Shown: positions 25,404 through 35,236, numbered from the stretch's first letter. The stretch is 64,000 bases of DNA from an uncultured Paracoccaceae bacterium (GCA_947501555.1 CANMWG010000004.1:248001-312000), one strand, 5' to 3'. Program-made: numbers and translations. The notes: generated by a model from the sequence alone, not told the origin.

Positions 25404-27731
25404 TCAGTCGGCGGTCAGCAACGGTGGTTTGTCACCTTTATCTGTGATGCGGCCTTGTTGAGGGGCTTCATATTTCAGGTCAAGCTCACCCTTCTTGACG
25501 CCAACCTTGACGATCCCGCCCTTGACCAGCTTGCCGAACAACAGCTCTTCTGCCAGCGGCTTTTTGATGTGTTCTTGGATGACGCGGCCGAGTGGACGCG
25601 CACCCATTTTGTCATCATAGCCCTTGTCGGCGAGCCATTCAGCGGCAGCCGATGTCAGCTCGATATGGACGTTACGGTCGATCAACTGCGCCTCAAGCTG
25701 CAAGACGAATTTCTCAACCACTTGCATGATCACCGGTTTCGGCAAAGCGCCGAAGCTGACGATTGCATCCAGCCGGTTGCGGAATTCCGGAGTGAAGGTC
25801 CGCTCAATCGCGGCGGTATCTTCACCTGTGCGGCTTTCGCGGCCAAAGCCCATTGCGTTCTTGGACATTTCGGCTGCACCAGCATTGGATGTCATGATGA
25901 TAATCACATTCCGGAAATCGGTTGTTCGGCCGTTGTGATCGGTCAACTTGCCGTGGTCCATGACCTGCAACAGGATGTTGTAGACATCCGGATGCGCCTT
26001 TTCCATCTCGTCCAACAGCAGGACACAATGTGGGTTTTGGTCGATGCCGTCGGTCAACATGCCACCTTGGTCAAAGCCGACATAGCCCGGAGGCGCACCG
26101 ATCAGCCGTGAAACCGCGTGTTTTTCCATATATTCGGACATGTCAAAGCGCAGCAGTTCCACACCCAAAGTGCTTGCCAATTGCTTAGCCACTTCGGTCT
26201 TACCCACACCTGTTGGACCCGCGAACAGATAGTTCCCAATGGGTTTTTCAGGTTCACGCAGACCGGCGCGGGCCAGTTTGATCGCCGATGACAGTGCTTC
26301 AATCGCATTGTCCTGCCCAAACACCACGCGCTTCAAGGATTTCTCAAGGTCCTTCAGCACCTCTGCGTCATCTTTCGACACGTTCTTGGGCGGAATACGG
26401 GCGATTTTGGCGACCACATTTTCGATTTCTTTCGCGCCAATAGTCTTGCGGCGCTTGCTTTCGGCGACCAGATGCTGTGCGGCACCGGCCTCATCGATCA
26501 CATCGATTGCCTTATCGGGCAGCTTGCGGTCGTTGATATAGCGTGCCGAGAGTTCGACCGCGGTTTTGATCGCATCAGCCGTGTATTTGATGCTGTGATG
26601 CTCTTCAAAATAAGGCTTCAAACCCTGCAAAATCTTGATCGAATCAGGGACGGAGGGTTCAGTCACATCGATTTTCTGGAACCGGCGGCTCAATGCGCGG
26701 TCCTTTTCGAAATGCTGACGGAATTCCTTATAGGTCGTGGACCCCATGCAGCGCAGTTTCCCACCCTGCAACGCGGGTTTGAGCAGATTGGACGCATCCA
26801 TGGCCCCACCGGATGTGGCACCAGCACCGATCACCGTATGGATTTCGTCAATGAAAAGCACCGCATCGGGGTGATTTTCCATCTCTGTCATGACGGCCTT
26901 CAAACGTTCTTCAAAATCGCCGCGATAGCGGGTTCCGGCCAGCAAGGCGCCCATATCAAGTGAAAAGATCGTAGCCTTTGAAAGGACTTCGGGTGTTTCG
27001 CCGTTGACGATCTTAAAGGCCAAGCCTTCCGCAATCGCGGTTTTGCCAACGCCGGGATCGCCCACCAGCAGCGGGTTGTTCTTACGGCGACGGCAGAGCA
27101 CCTGAATGCAGCGTTCAACCTCATGGGCGCGACCGATAAGTGGATCCACATCGCCTTTCTGCGACTTTGCATTCAGATCAACGCAGTATTTTGCCAATGC
27201 ACTTTCTTTTTCTTCCGCATCGGCGCCAACCGAAACAGTGTCACTTTCGTCAGGGGAGCCGGTCACGGGGCGCTGTTCGCCAAATGCGGGGTCTTTGGCC
27301 ACGCCATGTGCGATGAAATTCACCGCATCATAGCGGGTCATTTCCTGTTCTTGCAGGAAGTAGGCCGCATTGCTTTCACGTTCCGCAAAGATCGCGACCA
27401 GCACATTTGCACCTGTCACTTCATTCCGGCCTGAGGATTGCACGTGGATCGCCGCGCGCTGGATGACGCGCTGGAACGCAGCGGTAGGCACCGCCTCCGA
27501 CCCTTCCACATCAGTGATTAGGGTTGCCAGATCATCATCAATGAAATCATCAAGATCCTTGCGCAAATCATCCAGATTAACCGAACACGCACGCAGCACC
27601 CGGGCCGCGTCCGGCTCATCAATCAGCGCCAGCAACAGATGCTCTAGCGTTGCGAGTTCATGCTTACGTTCATTCGCAAGGGCCAGGGCCCCATGGATGG
27701 ACTGCTCAAGTGTGGTCGAAAATGATGGCAC
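25404..27731 (-). CDS. clpA: ClpA, ATPase subunit of ClpAP protease
   Basis: ClpA unfolds substrates and feeds them into ClpP, taking N-degron clients from ClpS. The 775-residue protein has the double Clp N-domain (about 1-145) and a first AAA domain with GDPGVGKTAIAEG and VLFIDEIHT (about 215-300). A second AAA domain carries GPTGVGKTEVAKQ and VLLLDEMEKAHPD (about 495-580), and the C-terminal D2-small domain completes the protein. It lacks the ClpB middle coiled coil, so it is ClpA rather than ClpB. clpS, often next to clpA, is not adjacent here. A strong terminator follows. Confidence 0.96.
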   Translation of the reverse strand: MPSFSTTLEQSIHGALALANERKHELATLEHLLLALIDEPDAARVLRACSVNLDDLRKDLDDFIDDDLATLITDVEGSEAVPTAAFQRVIQRAAIHVQSSGRNEVTGANVLVAIFAERESNAAYFLQEQEMTRYDAVNFIAHGVAKDPAFGEQRPVTGSPDESDTVSVGADAEEKESALAKYCVDLNAKSQKGDVDPLIGRAHEVERCIQVLCRRRKNNPLLVGDPGVGKTAIAEGLAFKIVNGETPEVLSKATIFSLDMGALLAGTRYRGDFEERLKAVMTEMENHPDAVLFIDEIHTVIGAGATSGGAMDASNLLKPALQGGKLRCMGSTTYKEFRQHFEKDRALSRRFQKIDVTEPSVPDSIKILQGLKPYFEEHHSIKYTADAIKTAVELSARYINDRKLPDKAIDVIDEAGAAQHLVAESKRRKTIGAKEIENVVAKIARIPPKNVSKDDAEVLKDLEKSLKRVVFGQDNAIEALSSAIKLARAGLREPEKPIGNYLFAGPTGVGKTEVAKQLASTLGVELLRFDMSEYMEKHAVSRLIGAPPGYVGFDQGGMLTDGIDQNPHCVLLLDEMEKAHPDVYNILLQVMDHGKLTDHNGRTTDFRNVIIIMTSNAGAAEMSKNAMGFGRESRTGEDTAAIERTFTPEFRNRLDAIVSFGALPKPVIMQVVEKFVLQLEAQLIDRNVHIELTSAAAEWLADKGYDDKMGARPLGRVIQEHIKKPLAEELLFGKLVKGGIVKVGVKKGELDLKYEAPQQGRITDKGDKPPLLTAD

Positions 27732-27883
27732 CTTGCGTGCTCCTTCATATCGGGGGTCGGCATCTGATCTACATCCGCCAACCGTGGCCTCTTATCCTTA
27801 AGGTTTGGTTTTCTGACGCAACCTTCAAGGACTTTTTTTCATTTTTGCTTCACAAATCGCTCAATGCCCCGGATTTGATCTGC

Positions 27884-27917
27884 TTTTAACCACCATGACA
27901 CAATATCGTGGTTAAAA
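27884..27917. repeat. 10-bp inverted repeat at the gloB stop
   Basis: TTTTAACCAC and GTGGTTAAAA are perfect arms separated by 14 bases, overlapping the last codons of gloB. No T-run follows the hairpin, so termination is doubtful. It may stabilise the mRNA end or bind a protein. Confidence 0.45.
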
Positions 27918-28685
27918 TTTGTCTTTCTTGGCCCGCACCGCTGCAAAGACATCTTCATCAGACGCCTCTGCCATACCCAAAACGGCTTTGAATTCGGGAA
28001 TATCAGCACGCAAAAACGGGTTTGTGCGCTTTTCTTCTAACAGCGTCGAAGGGACCGTCGGTTCACCGGCTGCGCGTGCGGTTTCAATCCCTTCAATACG
28101 TAAGATAAGGTCGGGATGTGCCCCGTCAAGGGACGCTGCGAAACGCGCATTTGCGGCAGTATATTCATGCCCTGAACAAATCATTGTGTTTTCTGGTAAT
28201 GCACGCAGTTTCAGCAGACTTTGCCACATCTGGGCGGGCGTTCCTTCAAACAGGCGACCGCAGCCCAGTGCCATCAAACTATCGGCGGTAAACGCATAGG
28301 CCGGCCCGGGCATGTGAAAGGCAATATGTCCGATGGTGTGCCCTGACACATCAATGACATGGGTGGGCAAGCCACAGACCGTGATTACATCGCCTTCGGC
28401 AACTGCCAGGTCAAGCGCTGGAAGCCGGTGCGCGTCGGCTGCAGCCCCAATAACCCGGGCACCTTCCCGCAGTGCGGCGACCCCATCAATGTGATCATTG
28501 TGGTGATGGGTGATCAAGATATCGGTCAGGGCCCATCTGCGGTCAGCCAAGACCTTTGCGATGGGTGCCGCTTCGGGCGCATCGATCAAGGCGGTCTCAT
28601 TTGTGTCGTGGTTATGGACCAAGAATGCGTAGTTGTCGGACAGACAAGGAACGACAACCAATTCGACAGAGGACGTGTTGACCAT
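27912..28685 (-). CDS. gloB: Hydroxyacylglutathione hydrolase (glyoxalase II)
   Basis: GloB hydrolyses S-lactoylglutathione to lactate and glutathione in methylglyoxal detoxification. ATG 28685 gives 257 residues, the family length; a longer upstream frame adds 43 atypical residues. The metallo-beta-lactamase motif is ITHHHNDHIDG (residues 53-63). Further metal ligands are GHTIGHIAFH and, toward the C-terminus, CSGHEYTAANARFA. The C-terminal substrate domain holds the family's EKRTNPFLR. It is transcribed divergently from a methyltransferase gene across 63 bp. Confidence 0.95.
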   Translation of the reverse strand: MVNTSSVELVVVPCLSDNYAFLVHNHDTNETALIDAPEAAPIAKVLADRRWALTDILITHHHNDHIDGVAALREGARVIGAAADAHRLPALDLAVAEGDVITVCGLPTHVIDVSGHTIGHIAFHMPGPAYAFTADSLMALGCGRLFEGTPAQMWQSLLKLRALPENTMICSGHEYTAANARFAASLDGAHPDLILRIEGIETARAAGEPTVPSTLLEEKRTNPFLRADIPEFKAVLGMAEASDEDVFAAVRAKKDKF

Positions 28686-28748
28686 GGCATTGTTGCTTTC
28701 TGTTGATATGCTTGCCCCATAGAGTGGCGAAAAGGGCCGGAAACTACA

Positions 28749-29558
28749 ATGCACCTCGACGTGCTTGACTTGCGAAATTTCTACTACCGCAGCGCCTTGG
28801 GGCGTGCGGCGCAAAAGGTGATCCGGGAAGAGCTTGTCACACTCTGGCCTGAAACCAAGGGGCAGATGGTCGTAGGCTTTGGGTTTGCGGTACCGCTGCT
28901 ACGTCCTTTCCTGAAAGAGGCGCGCCGGGTGATCGGCCTGATGCCGGGTCCGCAGGGCGTGATGCCCTGGCCGCCTGAGGCGCAAAATGTCAGCGTGCTG
29001 TGTGAAGATACGGTCTGGCCGATTGAAACGGGGCATGTGGATAAGCTGGTTGTGCTGCACGGGCTTGAGACGACGGAACAGCCCACGGCTCTCTTGGATG
29101 AAATCTGGCGCGTGCTTGGACCCGGCGGGCGGGCCGTGTTCATCGTCCCAAATCGGGCAGGGCTTTGGTCACGCTCAGACGCGACGCCCTTTGGATATGG
29201 GCGGCCCTATTCGCTCAGCCAGCTTGAGGCGCAGTTGCGCAAGCACCAGTTTGTGACCGAGCGGACGATGTCGGCGCTCTATCAACCACCCTCTGCCCGC
29301 AGAATTTGGCGCAAATCTGCGGGCTTTCTGGAAAGGGTCGGGCACAATATCCCCATGGTGGCGGCGGGTGGCGTGCTGATGATCGAAGTGAGCAAACAAA
29401 TGGCTGCACCCACGCGGCCTGGGCTCGGCGAAGCCGTCAAACGACCATTGCGGGCACTGGAAGGGATCGGAAAGCCGGTGCCCAATCCAGAAACGGCGCG
29501 TGTCATAAACAAGACGGCTGGCAACTACCGTTCAGTCGCAAGTACAAGCGTCCAGTAA
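28749..29558 (+). CDS. SAM-dependent methyltransferase domain protein
   Basis: The 269-residue soluble protein is a class I methyltransferase of the Methyltransf_11 type. A degenerate motif I is seen as [12 protein letters not shown] (about 40-51). An acidic loop follows, then [15 protein letters not shown] and [20 protein letters not shown], the typical motif IV-VI region (about 98-140). It lies divergent to gloB. Its end overlaps the end of a convergent CAP lipoprotein gene by 34 bases. The substrate is unknown. Such genes next to gloB are common in Rhodobacteraceae. Confidence 0.83.
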   Translation: MHLDVLDLRNFYYRSALGRAAQKVIREELVTLWPETKGQMVVGFGFAVPLLRPFLKEARRVIGLMPGPQGVMPWPPEAQNVSVLCEDTVWPIETGHVDKLVVLHGLETTEQPTALLDEIWRVLGPGGRAVFIVPNRAGLWSRSDATPFGYGRPYSLSQLEAQLRKHQFVTERTMSALYQPPSARRIWRKSAGFLERVGHNIPMVAAGGVLMIEVSKQMAAPTRPGLGEAVKRPLRALEGIGKPVPNPETARVINKTAGNYRSVASTSVQ

Positions 29559-30022
29559 GTCTGCGATCCGGACCCGGCCTTGGCAATGCCGAAATCTTCA
29601 AAAACCGGATTGATGTTATTCCGATGATGGTCGTTTGAATTGGTCCAAGCGGTCATGACATCCGCTTCGGTTTGCTGACCTCGGGCAACATTCTCTCCCC
29701 AAATGGCAGGATTATAACCCTGTGCCGCAATCCGCTGGCCGGCATTCGACCCGTCCGATCCAACATGGGTCATATTGCCCATGGAAAGTTGGTCATTGGA
29801 GTGAACCTGCGCGGCAGCTGAAAGTCGTGCATCATAGCTGACATTTCCGGAACCGTTGGACATACGCACGCTATTCAGCAATGAGCCAAAGTTCGCACTT
29901 TCACCAGCGGTGGGAACGACACTTGGAACCGATGAGGTCGAGACAGAAGTATCACTACCAGACCCACCGCCCAAACAGGCGGACAAAAGGCACACTACGG
30001 CGATCGAAAAAACATACTTCAT
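29525..30022 (-). CDS. CAP-domain lipoprotein
   Basis: ATG 30022 gives a 165-residue lipoprotein with signal peptide [20 protein letters not shown] (lipobox LSAC). A Gly/Ser linker follows, then a CAP/SCP domain (about 45-165). CAP signatures are [27 protein letters not shown] and [13 protein letters not shown], retaining the His and Glu residues of the CAP cavity. Bacterial CAP proteins are secreted and of mostly unknown activity. A similar but degenerate gene lies 287 bp upstream on the same strand. The 3' end overlaps the methyltransferase gene. Confidence 0.88.
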   Translation of the reverse strand: MKYVFSIAVVCLLSACLGGGSGSDTSVSTSSVPSVVPTAGESANFGSLLNSVRMSNGSGNVSYDARLSAAAQVHSNDQLSMGNMTHVGSDGSNAGQRIAAQGYNPAIWGENVARGQQTEADVMTAWTNSNDHHRNNINPVFEDFGIAKAGSGSQTYWTLVLATER

Positions 30023-30309
30023 CAGTCTTCTCCTACCTACCGAATGAGATGTACGGATAAGACTGCTGTTCAGAAATGTCTGAGAGGTGCACACCAATTT
30101 TGAGGCAATAAGACGCCACTTGTGAACAGTTCATAGGGCGATGACCCGCCTAGCGGTATCAATCAAAGGCCTAATCCAGAAACCGAATACACATCAGCGA
30201 CGTCCTGAAGATGTGCTATTGAACTCTTGCGAACAGTAGCCGGTACATACTTTGGGTCGGTCCAAAGCATTGAAGCTCGCACAAAACCTCAATGCTCTGA
30301 TCCTTCAAC

Positions 30310-30825
30310 TTACGTTGGGTTGACCAACAACAAGACCCAGCGAGAATCGTCGCCGTCGCCTGCCTTCGCAAGGCCGAACAATTCGTAATCAGGAAAGTTT
30401 AGATCGTCGAGCACCGCGATTGACCCGTCGCCTTGGCTACCGTTTTCATCCCACTCAGTCAGCAAAGTGTCGACTTCATATTCACCTTGCGCGATGAATT
30501 GCGCGATTTCGTCCCAAGACAGACCAAGGTTGTTGAGCGTGTCGCCCATATCTTCAGAGGTTCCCTCCAAGAAGATGCTCAGGTAGTCGTTTTCGTACAT
30601 ATCGTTGGCATGAATCTGCGCGGCTTCACCAACTGTAGAGTCGTATGTCAACGCCGTTTGACTGTTGCCGGCGCGAAGATCATTCAACGCAGTGCCGAAC
30701 TCTGTGTTCAAACTTGTGCTGGGGATATCGGGTGTCAGATCGACGCCGCTATCGCTTCCATCGCTGCCACCACTACTACATGCGGCCAACGCTAAAATAC
30801 CAAATATCGCGACAATTTTTTTCAT
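30310..30825 (-). CDS. Degenerate CAP-like lipoprotein
   Basis: ATG 30825 gives a 171-residue lipoprotein with signal MKKIVAIFGILALAACSSGG (lipobox LAAC). The mature part aligns by eye with the neighbouring CAP lipoprotein at both ends (AAQIHANDMYEND and FGLAKAGDGDDSRWVLLL). It has lost the GENVA and the HxxN-type motif, so the CAP cavity is not conserved. It is very acidic. The pair probably arose by tandem duplication followed by divergence. Function unknown. Confidence 0.7.
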   Translation of the reverse strand: MKKIVAIFGILALAACSSGGSDGSDSGVDLTPDIPSTSLNTEFGTALNDLRAGNSQTALTYDSTVGEAAQIHANDMYENDYLSIFLEGTSEDMGDTLNNLGLSWDEIAQFIAQGEYEVDTLLTEWDENGSQGDGSIAVLDDLNFPDYELFGLAKAGDGDDSRWVLLLVNPT

Positions 30826-31032
30826 CAGTTCTCTCCAAGGCCCCACAATGAACGGCTAGCGGGATTGCGTTGTAAGAAGAACCGGAAATTGGCGTAACAT
30901 ACCTAAATAGCAATTATCCGCCGACCTGCTGTCGCAGCGACGGTTTGCCTGCATTTCAGAAGGTTGTGACTTGCCGCAGGCAAAATTGCCGTTATCCCGG
31001 TAGGGAAATTACTCTCGCATACGGGCTTTGGA

Positions 31033-32502
31033 ATGATGAAAAAATGGTTAGGTCGCTATTTGTTGGTCATCATTCCATGCCTGATTGCGAATTGCGCAAT
31101 TGCGCAAACGCAAAACGGACGAGACGCTTTCTCGGGCGCGGGCCTGCAGGAACTATATGCGCAGGCCGAAGATGCTCTGGTTAACGGGGACCCGGATCTA
31201 ACGATCACGATTGCGGACCGGATACTTGCCGTTCGGCCCGACAGCTTTAACGCGTTGTTTTTGCGCGCTTTGGCTTTGTCTGATCTTGATGAAGATGGGC
31301 AGGCCGCACGTATCGCACGGCAAGCCTATAACGCTGCAACCAATGAAGAGGCACGACTAGAAGCATCCAAGCTGGCAGGGCGGGCGCATTTTGGGGCCGA
31401 GCAGTATTCACGCGCCGAATTTTGGCTGCGCCGCGCCACGAATCATTTGCAGGATTTGGAAGATGCCCAACAAGTCGCAACACTGTTTCAAAGGGCGCGC
31501 CGAGCCAACCCGTTAACGATGCAGTACGACTTTTCCTTGGCTCCAACAGACAACGTCAATGGTGGGTCTAACGAAACTGAAATTTGTTTGGAAAACGGTG
31601 ATGGGTCGTGCGCGTGCTTCGAGCTAAGTGGGACAGGGGAGTGTCTTGACATTTTTGGTGTTTTGTTTGGCCTAAATGAAGCAGATCTTCCGCTGTCCGG
31701 CGCGGTCTACACTGGCTCGGCACGGCTTTCGTATCGCCTGTCGATGGATAGAAGTCAGATTACCACCGTCAGCGCATTGTTTTTTGGCGAGTCAGTCATC
31801 CTTTCACAAGACGCCAAGGATTTACTCGCGTCCTCAGACGACGCAGCGGTCAGGGCAGTAGATGCAAGCGACTTTTCTGCGTTCCTAAGCGAATTTTCAC
31901 TTGGGCAAAGACAATCAGCACTTAGCCCATTGGGGCCCACTTATTTTTCTGTACATCTTGGGAGTTTTCAACAGGCCGGCACGACCTTGGTCCGCTATCA
32001 AGACCTTAAGTTTGGACAACAAATTCCGCTGGATTGGGGCGATGCCTTATCGCTGGACTTTAAGGCGCGAACACAACAAGGCGCGGTACCTAGCATCGCC
32101 AACTCAAAAATCTACGATACGAGTGGCACCTACGACGCAAAATTCGCTAATGGCGACACTGCGAGCTTCACGCTGTCTAGAAGTGATACTGTCACCGAGG
32201 CCGACAGCGGTTCTATCGAATACATGGGCCAGCTGGCCTATGCGTTTAACACATCCTTTTTGAACGCGCGCTGGTCTGCAAGCGCACAGCTTGGAATACG
32301 GTCTTTTGGATATCTGAACCTTATTGATGAGGACCGCGAGGATGTGTTTGCCTCGCTTGGATTGGTCGCGACGCTAGAAGATTATTCCTATTTCGGTTTT
32401 TCGCCCAATATTTCATTTCGGGCGACACAAACAGATTCGAACTTCGATCTTGTTGATGCGACTTCTATACAGCTGCGCTTTGGTATTCGTTCAAACCTGT
32501 AG
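31033..32502 (+). CDS. Slam-like outer-membrane protein (TPR plus beta-barrel)
   Basis: The 489-residue protein has a signal peptide (about 1-25, ending NCAIAQ). A periplasmic TPR region (about 30-155) includes ALVNGDPDLTITIADRILAV and SFNALFLRALALSDLDED. A predicted beta-barrel (about 165-489) has alternating strands and ends RFGIRSNL. This order matches surface lipoprotein assembly modulators (Slam, DUF560), which move lipoproteins to the cell surface. A Cys-rich loop (EICLENGDGSCACFE then GECLD) is an unusual insert. Two CAP-type lipoprotein genes lie just upstream on the opposite strand and are candidate clients. The family call is tentative. Confidence 0.7.
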   Translation: MMKKWLGRYLLVIIPCLIANCAIAQTQNGRDAFSGAGLQELYAQAEDALVNGDPDLTITIADRILAVRPDSFNALFLRALALSDLDEDGQAARIARQAYNAATNEEARLEASKLAGRAHFGAEQYSRAEFWLRRATNHLQDLEDAQQVATLFQRARRANPLTMQYDFSLAPTDNVNGGSNETEICLENGDGSCACFELSGTGECLDIFGVLFGLNEADLPLSGAVYTGSARLSYRLSMDRSQITTVSALFFGESVILSQDAKDLLASSDDAAVRAVDASDFSAFLSEFSLGQRQSALSPLGPTYFSVHLGSFQQAGTTLVRYQDLKFGQQIPLDWGDALSLDFKARTQQGAVPSIANSKIYDTSGTYDAKFANGDTASFTLSRSDTVTEADSGSIEYMGQLAYAFNTSFLNARWSASAQLGIRSFGYLNLIDEDREDVFASLGLVATLEDYSYFGFSPNISFRATQTDSNFDLVDATSIQLRFGIRSNL

Positions 32503-32543
32503 TCGGCTTGCCCATTTAGGCCACGACAGACTATGTACCCCCA

Positions 32544-33650
32544 ATGACTGACACCTTCGACATTTTCATGGTCGCGACCCCCGGATTGGAACAAGCGTTG
32601 CTGCACGAGGCTGCTGAAAACGGCTTCTCAGACGCCAAAACGACCCAAGGCGGTGTCGTGTTCGCTGGCGGGTGGCCTGACGTATGGCGGGCAAACCTGA
32701 CAATGCGGGGTGCAACCCGCATCTTGGCGCGGATCGGCAGCTTTATGGCTTTTCATCTGGCTCAGCTGGACAAGCGCGCTCATAAATTCCCGTGGGCGGA
32801 CCTGTTGCACACCGACATCCCGTTGCGGGTCGATGTCAGCACCTCGCGCAAATCCAAAATTTATCATGCGGGTGCGGCAACGCAGCGGGTTGAAACCGCG
32901 TTGAGGGCAAATGGATATACGATCAGCCCCGATGCCCCTGTCGCGTTGAAGGTGCGGATTGATGACAACCGGGTGACGATCAGCGTCGATACCTCCGGTG
33001 AAAGCCTGCACAAGCGCGGCCACAAAGAGGCTGTTGGCAAGGCCCCGATCCGCGAAACACTTGCGGCACTGATGTTGCGCAGTTGTGGATATGACGGGGC
33101 AGAACCCGTGCTTGATCCGATGTGCGGCTCTGGCACCTTCCTGATTGAAGCCGCAGAAATGGCCGCCGGGCTGCACCCCGGACGGACGCGCAACTTCGCT
33201 TTTGAGCAGCTTACAACTTTCGACGCGGTTAAATGGGACAACCTGCGTAGGGTGGGTGAAACCCACGCGCCCGTCCAGCATTTCTACGGTAGCGACCGTG
33301 ATCCCGGTGCTGTCCGCATGAGCAAAGCCAATGCGGACCGCGCTGCTGTTGCCGATCTTATCACCTTCACGAACCTATCCGCGGCGGATGTTCAACGGCC
33401 CGATGGACCACCTGGCTTGATCATGTGCAACCCACCCTATGGTGGCCGGATCGGGAACCAAAAGATGCTCTTTGGACTTTACGCCAGCTTGGGTCAGACC
33501 CTGCAAGAACGTTTCAAAGGGTGGCGTGTTGGGCTTGTCACAAACGACGCCAATTTCGCCAAAGCCACCGGCCTGCCCTTCAAACCCAAGGGGCCGCCCA
33601 TCCCGCATGGTGGACTGAAGGTTTGGCTTTTCCAGACGGATGCCTTGTAG
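32544..33650 (+). CDS. THUMP-domain RNA methyltransferase (RlmL/UPF0020 type)
   Basis: The 368-residue enzyme has an N-terminal ferredoxin-like/THUMP region (about 1-160) including ATPGLEQALLHEAAENGF and HKRGHKEAVGKAPIRETLAA. The Rossmann methyltransferase domain contains the SAM motif DPMCGSGTFLIEAAEMAAG (about 192-210) and the catalytic CNPPYGGRIG (about 294-303), typical of N2-guanine methyltransferases. It resembles the RlmL half of E. coli RlmKL, which methylates 23S rRNA. The exact target base is inferred only. The gene ends just before the TPP riboswitch. Confidence 0.9.
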   Translation: MTDTFDIFMVATPGLEQALLHEAAENGFSDAKTTQGGVVFAGGWPDVWRANLTMRGATRILARIGSFMAFHLAQLDKRAHKFPWADLLHTDIPLRVDVSTSRKSKIYHAGAATQRVETALRANGYTISPDAPVALKVRIDDNRVTISVDTSGESLHKRGHKEAVGKAPIRETLAALMLRSCGYDGAEPVLDPMCGSGTFLIEAAEMAAGLHPGRTRNFAFEQLTTFDAVKWDNLRRVGETHAPVQHFYGSDRDPGAVRMSKANADRAAVADLITFTNLSAADVQRPDGPPGLIMCNPPYGGRIGNQKMLFGLYASLGQTLQERFKGWRVGLVTNDANFAKATGLPFKPKGPPIPHGGLKVWLFQTDAL

Positions 33651-33698
33651 TCCCAAACCACATCCTTGACGATCACAGCCCTCCTACCTATCAAGCTC

Positions 33699-33771
33699 TT
33701 ACCGGGGGCGCCGCAAGGCTGAGAAGTACCCTTTGAACCTGAACCAGATAATGCTGGCGGAGGGAGGGTAA
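33699..33771 (+). promoter_or_regulatory. TPP riboswitch (THI element)
   Basis: The conserved core is present in order: a GGGGGCGCC/GGCTGAGA block (33704-33724), the ACCC segment (33728-33731), GAACCTGAACCAGATAATGC (33735-33754) and GGCGGAGGG (33757 onward). P1 is closed by TTACC 33699-33703 with GGTAA 33767-33771. It lies 48 bp ahead of thiM and should turn the thi operon off when thiamin pyrophosphate is plentiful. The short distance to the ribosome binding site suggests translational control. Confidence 0.95.
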
Positions 33772-33818
33772 ATATCGCGCGAGCGGTCTTCCTTTCTTCG
33801 TTGGTCGGAGACATGACC

Positions 33819-34604
33819 ATGAAGACACAAGACGCGCTCGCAGCCCTGCATGCGCAGGCCCCACTTGTCCATTGCATCACCAATTATGTGGCCATGAACA
33901 TCGCCGCCAATGTCACACTGGCCGCCGGTGCATCGCCCGCGATGGTGCATGCAGAGGCAGAAGTTGCCGATTTCACTCCGATCAGTGGCGCGCTAACGAT
34001 CAACATCGGTACATTGTCACCGTCATGGGTGGCCGCGATGAAAAAGGCCGCTGACGCTGCGAACGCATCAGAAACCCCTTGGGTCCTGGACCCGGTCGCC
34101 CATTTCGCGACCCCCTATCGCGGCGAAGTGGTGCAAGACTTGATCAAACGGAGCCCCACGATCATTCGCGGGAATGCGTCCGAAATTCTGGCGCTCAGCG
34201 GGGTGGCAACGGCTGGTAAGGGCGCGGATAGCGGTGACAGTGTGGCGGACGCGAAAGACGCCGCTACAGCTTTGGCCCAATCGCAAGGCTGCGTCGTGGC
34301 CATCACCGGCGAGGTTGATTTTGTCACGGACGGCACGCGTGCGGCCCATGTCTCGGGCGGGTCACCCCTGATGCCTTTGGTCACCGCGATGGGCTGTTCA
34401 CTGACCGCATTGATGGGCGCCTTCGCGGCCATAGCCCCGCCTTTGGTGGCTAGTGTCTCCGCCCTTGCGATGTTCGGGCATGCCGGTGCCAAGGCCGCCC
34501 AAACAGCAAACGGCCCCGGCAGTTTTCAGGTCGCTTTCCTTGATGCGCTCTCCCAAACCAAACCGGCAGATTTGGCCGATGACGCGCTGGTCCAATGGCT
34601 TTGA
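33819..34604 (+). CDS. thiM: Hydroxyethylthiazole kinase
   Basis: ThiM phosphorylates the thiazole alcohol salvaged from broken thiamin. ATG 33819 is chosen because GGAG lies eight bases upstream; two other in-frame starts are poorly spaced. The 261-residue protein has the ThiM start APLVHCITNYVAMNIAANVT, the substrate stretch GTLSPSWVAAM, PWVLDPVAHF, IRGNASEILALSG and the C-terminal anion hole region MGCSLTALMGAFAA. It overlaps thiE by ten bases and is first in the riboswitch-controlled operon. Confidence 0.96.
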   Translation: MKTQDALAALHAQAPLVHCITNYVAMNIAANVTLAAGASPAMVHAEAEVADFTPISGALTINIGTLSPSWVAAMKKAADAANASETPWVLDPVAHFATPYRGEVVQDLIKRSPTIIRGNASEILALSGVATAGKGADSGDSVADAKDAATALAQSQGCVVAITGEVDFVTDGTRAAHVSGGSPLMPLVTAMGCSLTALMGAFAAIAPPLVASVSALAMFGHAGAKAAQTANGPGSFQVAFLDALSQTKPADLADDALVQWL

Positions 34605-35236
34605 ACCGCGATGCATTGCGCCTCTACCTGATCACAGATCCGCTTCTTTGCGCAGATCTGGGCATCATTGACACGGTTCAACAGGCCGTCTCTGGCGGCG
34701 CAAGCATGGTGCAACTGCGCGACAAACACGCCAGCACGGCAGAGCGGATCGCTTTGGCCCGTGGGCTTTTGGCAGCACTGAACGGAACGGGCGTGCCTTT
34801 GATCGTGAATGACGATCTGGAGGCTGCAATCGCATCCGGTGCAGATGGGGCGCATATTGGGCAAAGTGATGGGGACCCCGCCCGCGCCCGCGCAATGTTG
34901 GGACCCGACCGTATCTTGGGGCTGTCCTGCGAAACCATGCAAACCGTGCTGGCAGCCAATACGATGCCGGTGGATTATCTCGGATTGGGACCTGTCTTTG
35001 CGACAGACAGCAAGGCAGATCACGAAGTGCCCATCGGGATGACCGGCCTCGCGGCCATGGCCGCCAATACGCATCTTCCCACTGTGGCGATTGGGGGTCT
35101 GAATGCGACCCATGTGAACCAAGTGACGGCGGCGGGCGCAGATGGGCTGGCCGTCATCTCGGCCATTTGCGGCCAACATGATCCAATGCTGGCGGCAACC
35201 GCATTCTGCCCTTCGCGTCACGGGGGCACAGTATGA
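34595..35236 (+). CDS. thiE: Thiamin phosphate synthase
   Basis: ThiE joins hydroxymethylpyrimidine pyrophosphate and thiazole phosphate to give thiamin phosphate. The 213-residue TIM barrel starts LRLYLITDPLLC. It carries GASMVQLRDKHAS (pyrophosphate and substrate contacts), PLIVNDDLEAAIASGADG with AHIGQSDGD, GLSCETM, YLGLGPVFATDSK and AIGGLNATHV. The gene overlaps thiM by ten bases and thiD by four, which fits coupled translation. Confidence 0.96.
   Translation: MALNRDALRLYLITDPLLCADLGIIDTVQQAVSGGASMVQLRDKHASTAERIALARGLLAALNGTGVPLIVNDDLEAAIASGADGAHIGQSDGDPARARAMLGPDRILGLSCETMQTVLAANTMPVDYLGLGPVFATDSKADHEVPIGMTGLAAMAANTHLPTVAIGGLNATHVNQVTAAGADGLAVISAICGQHDPMLAATAFCPSRHGGTV

Noticed and set aside
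27884-27917. Intrinsic terminator of gloB
   Set aside because: The arms are perfect but the loop is long, the stem is AT-rich at its base and no T-run follows.
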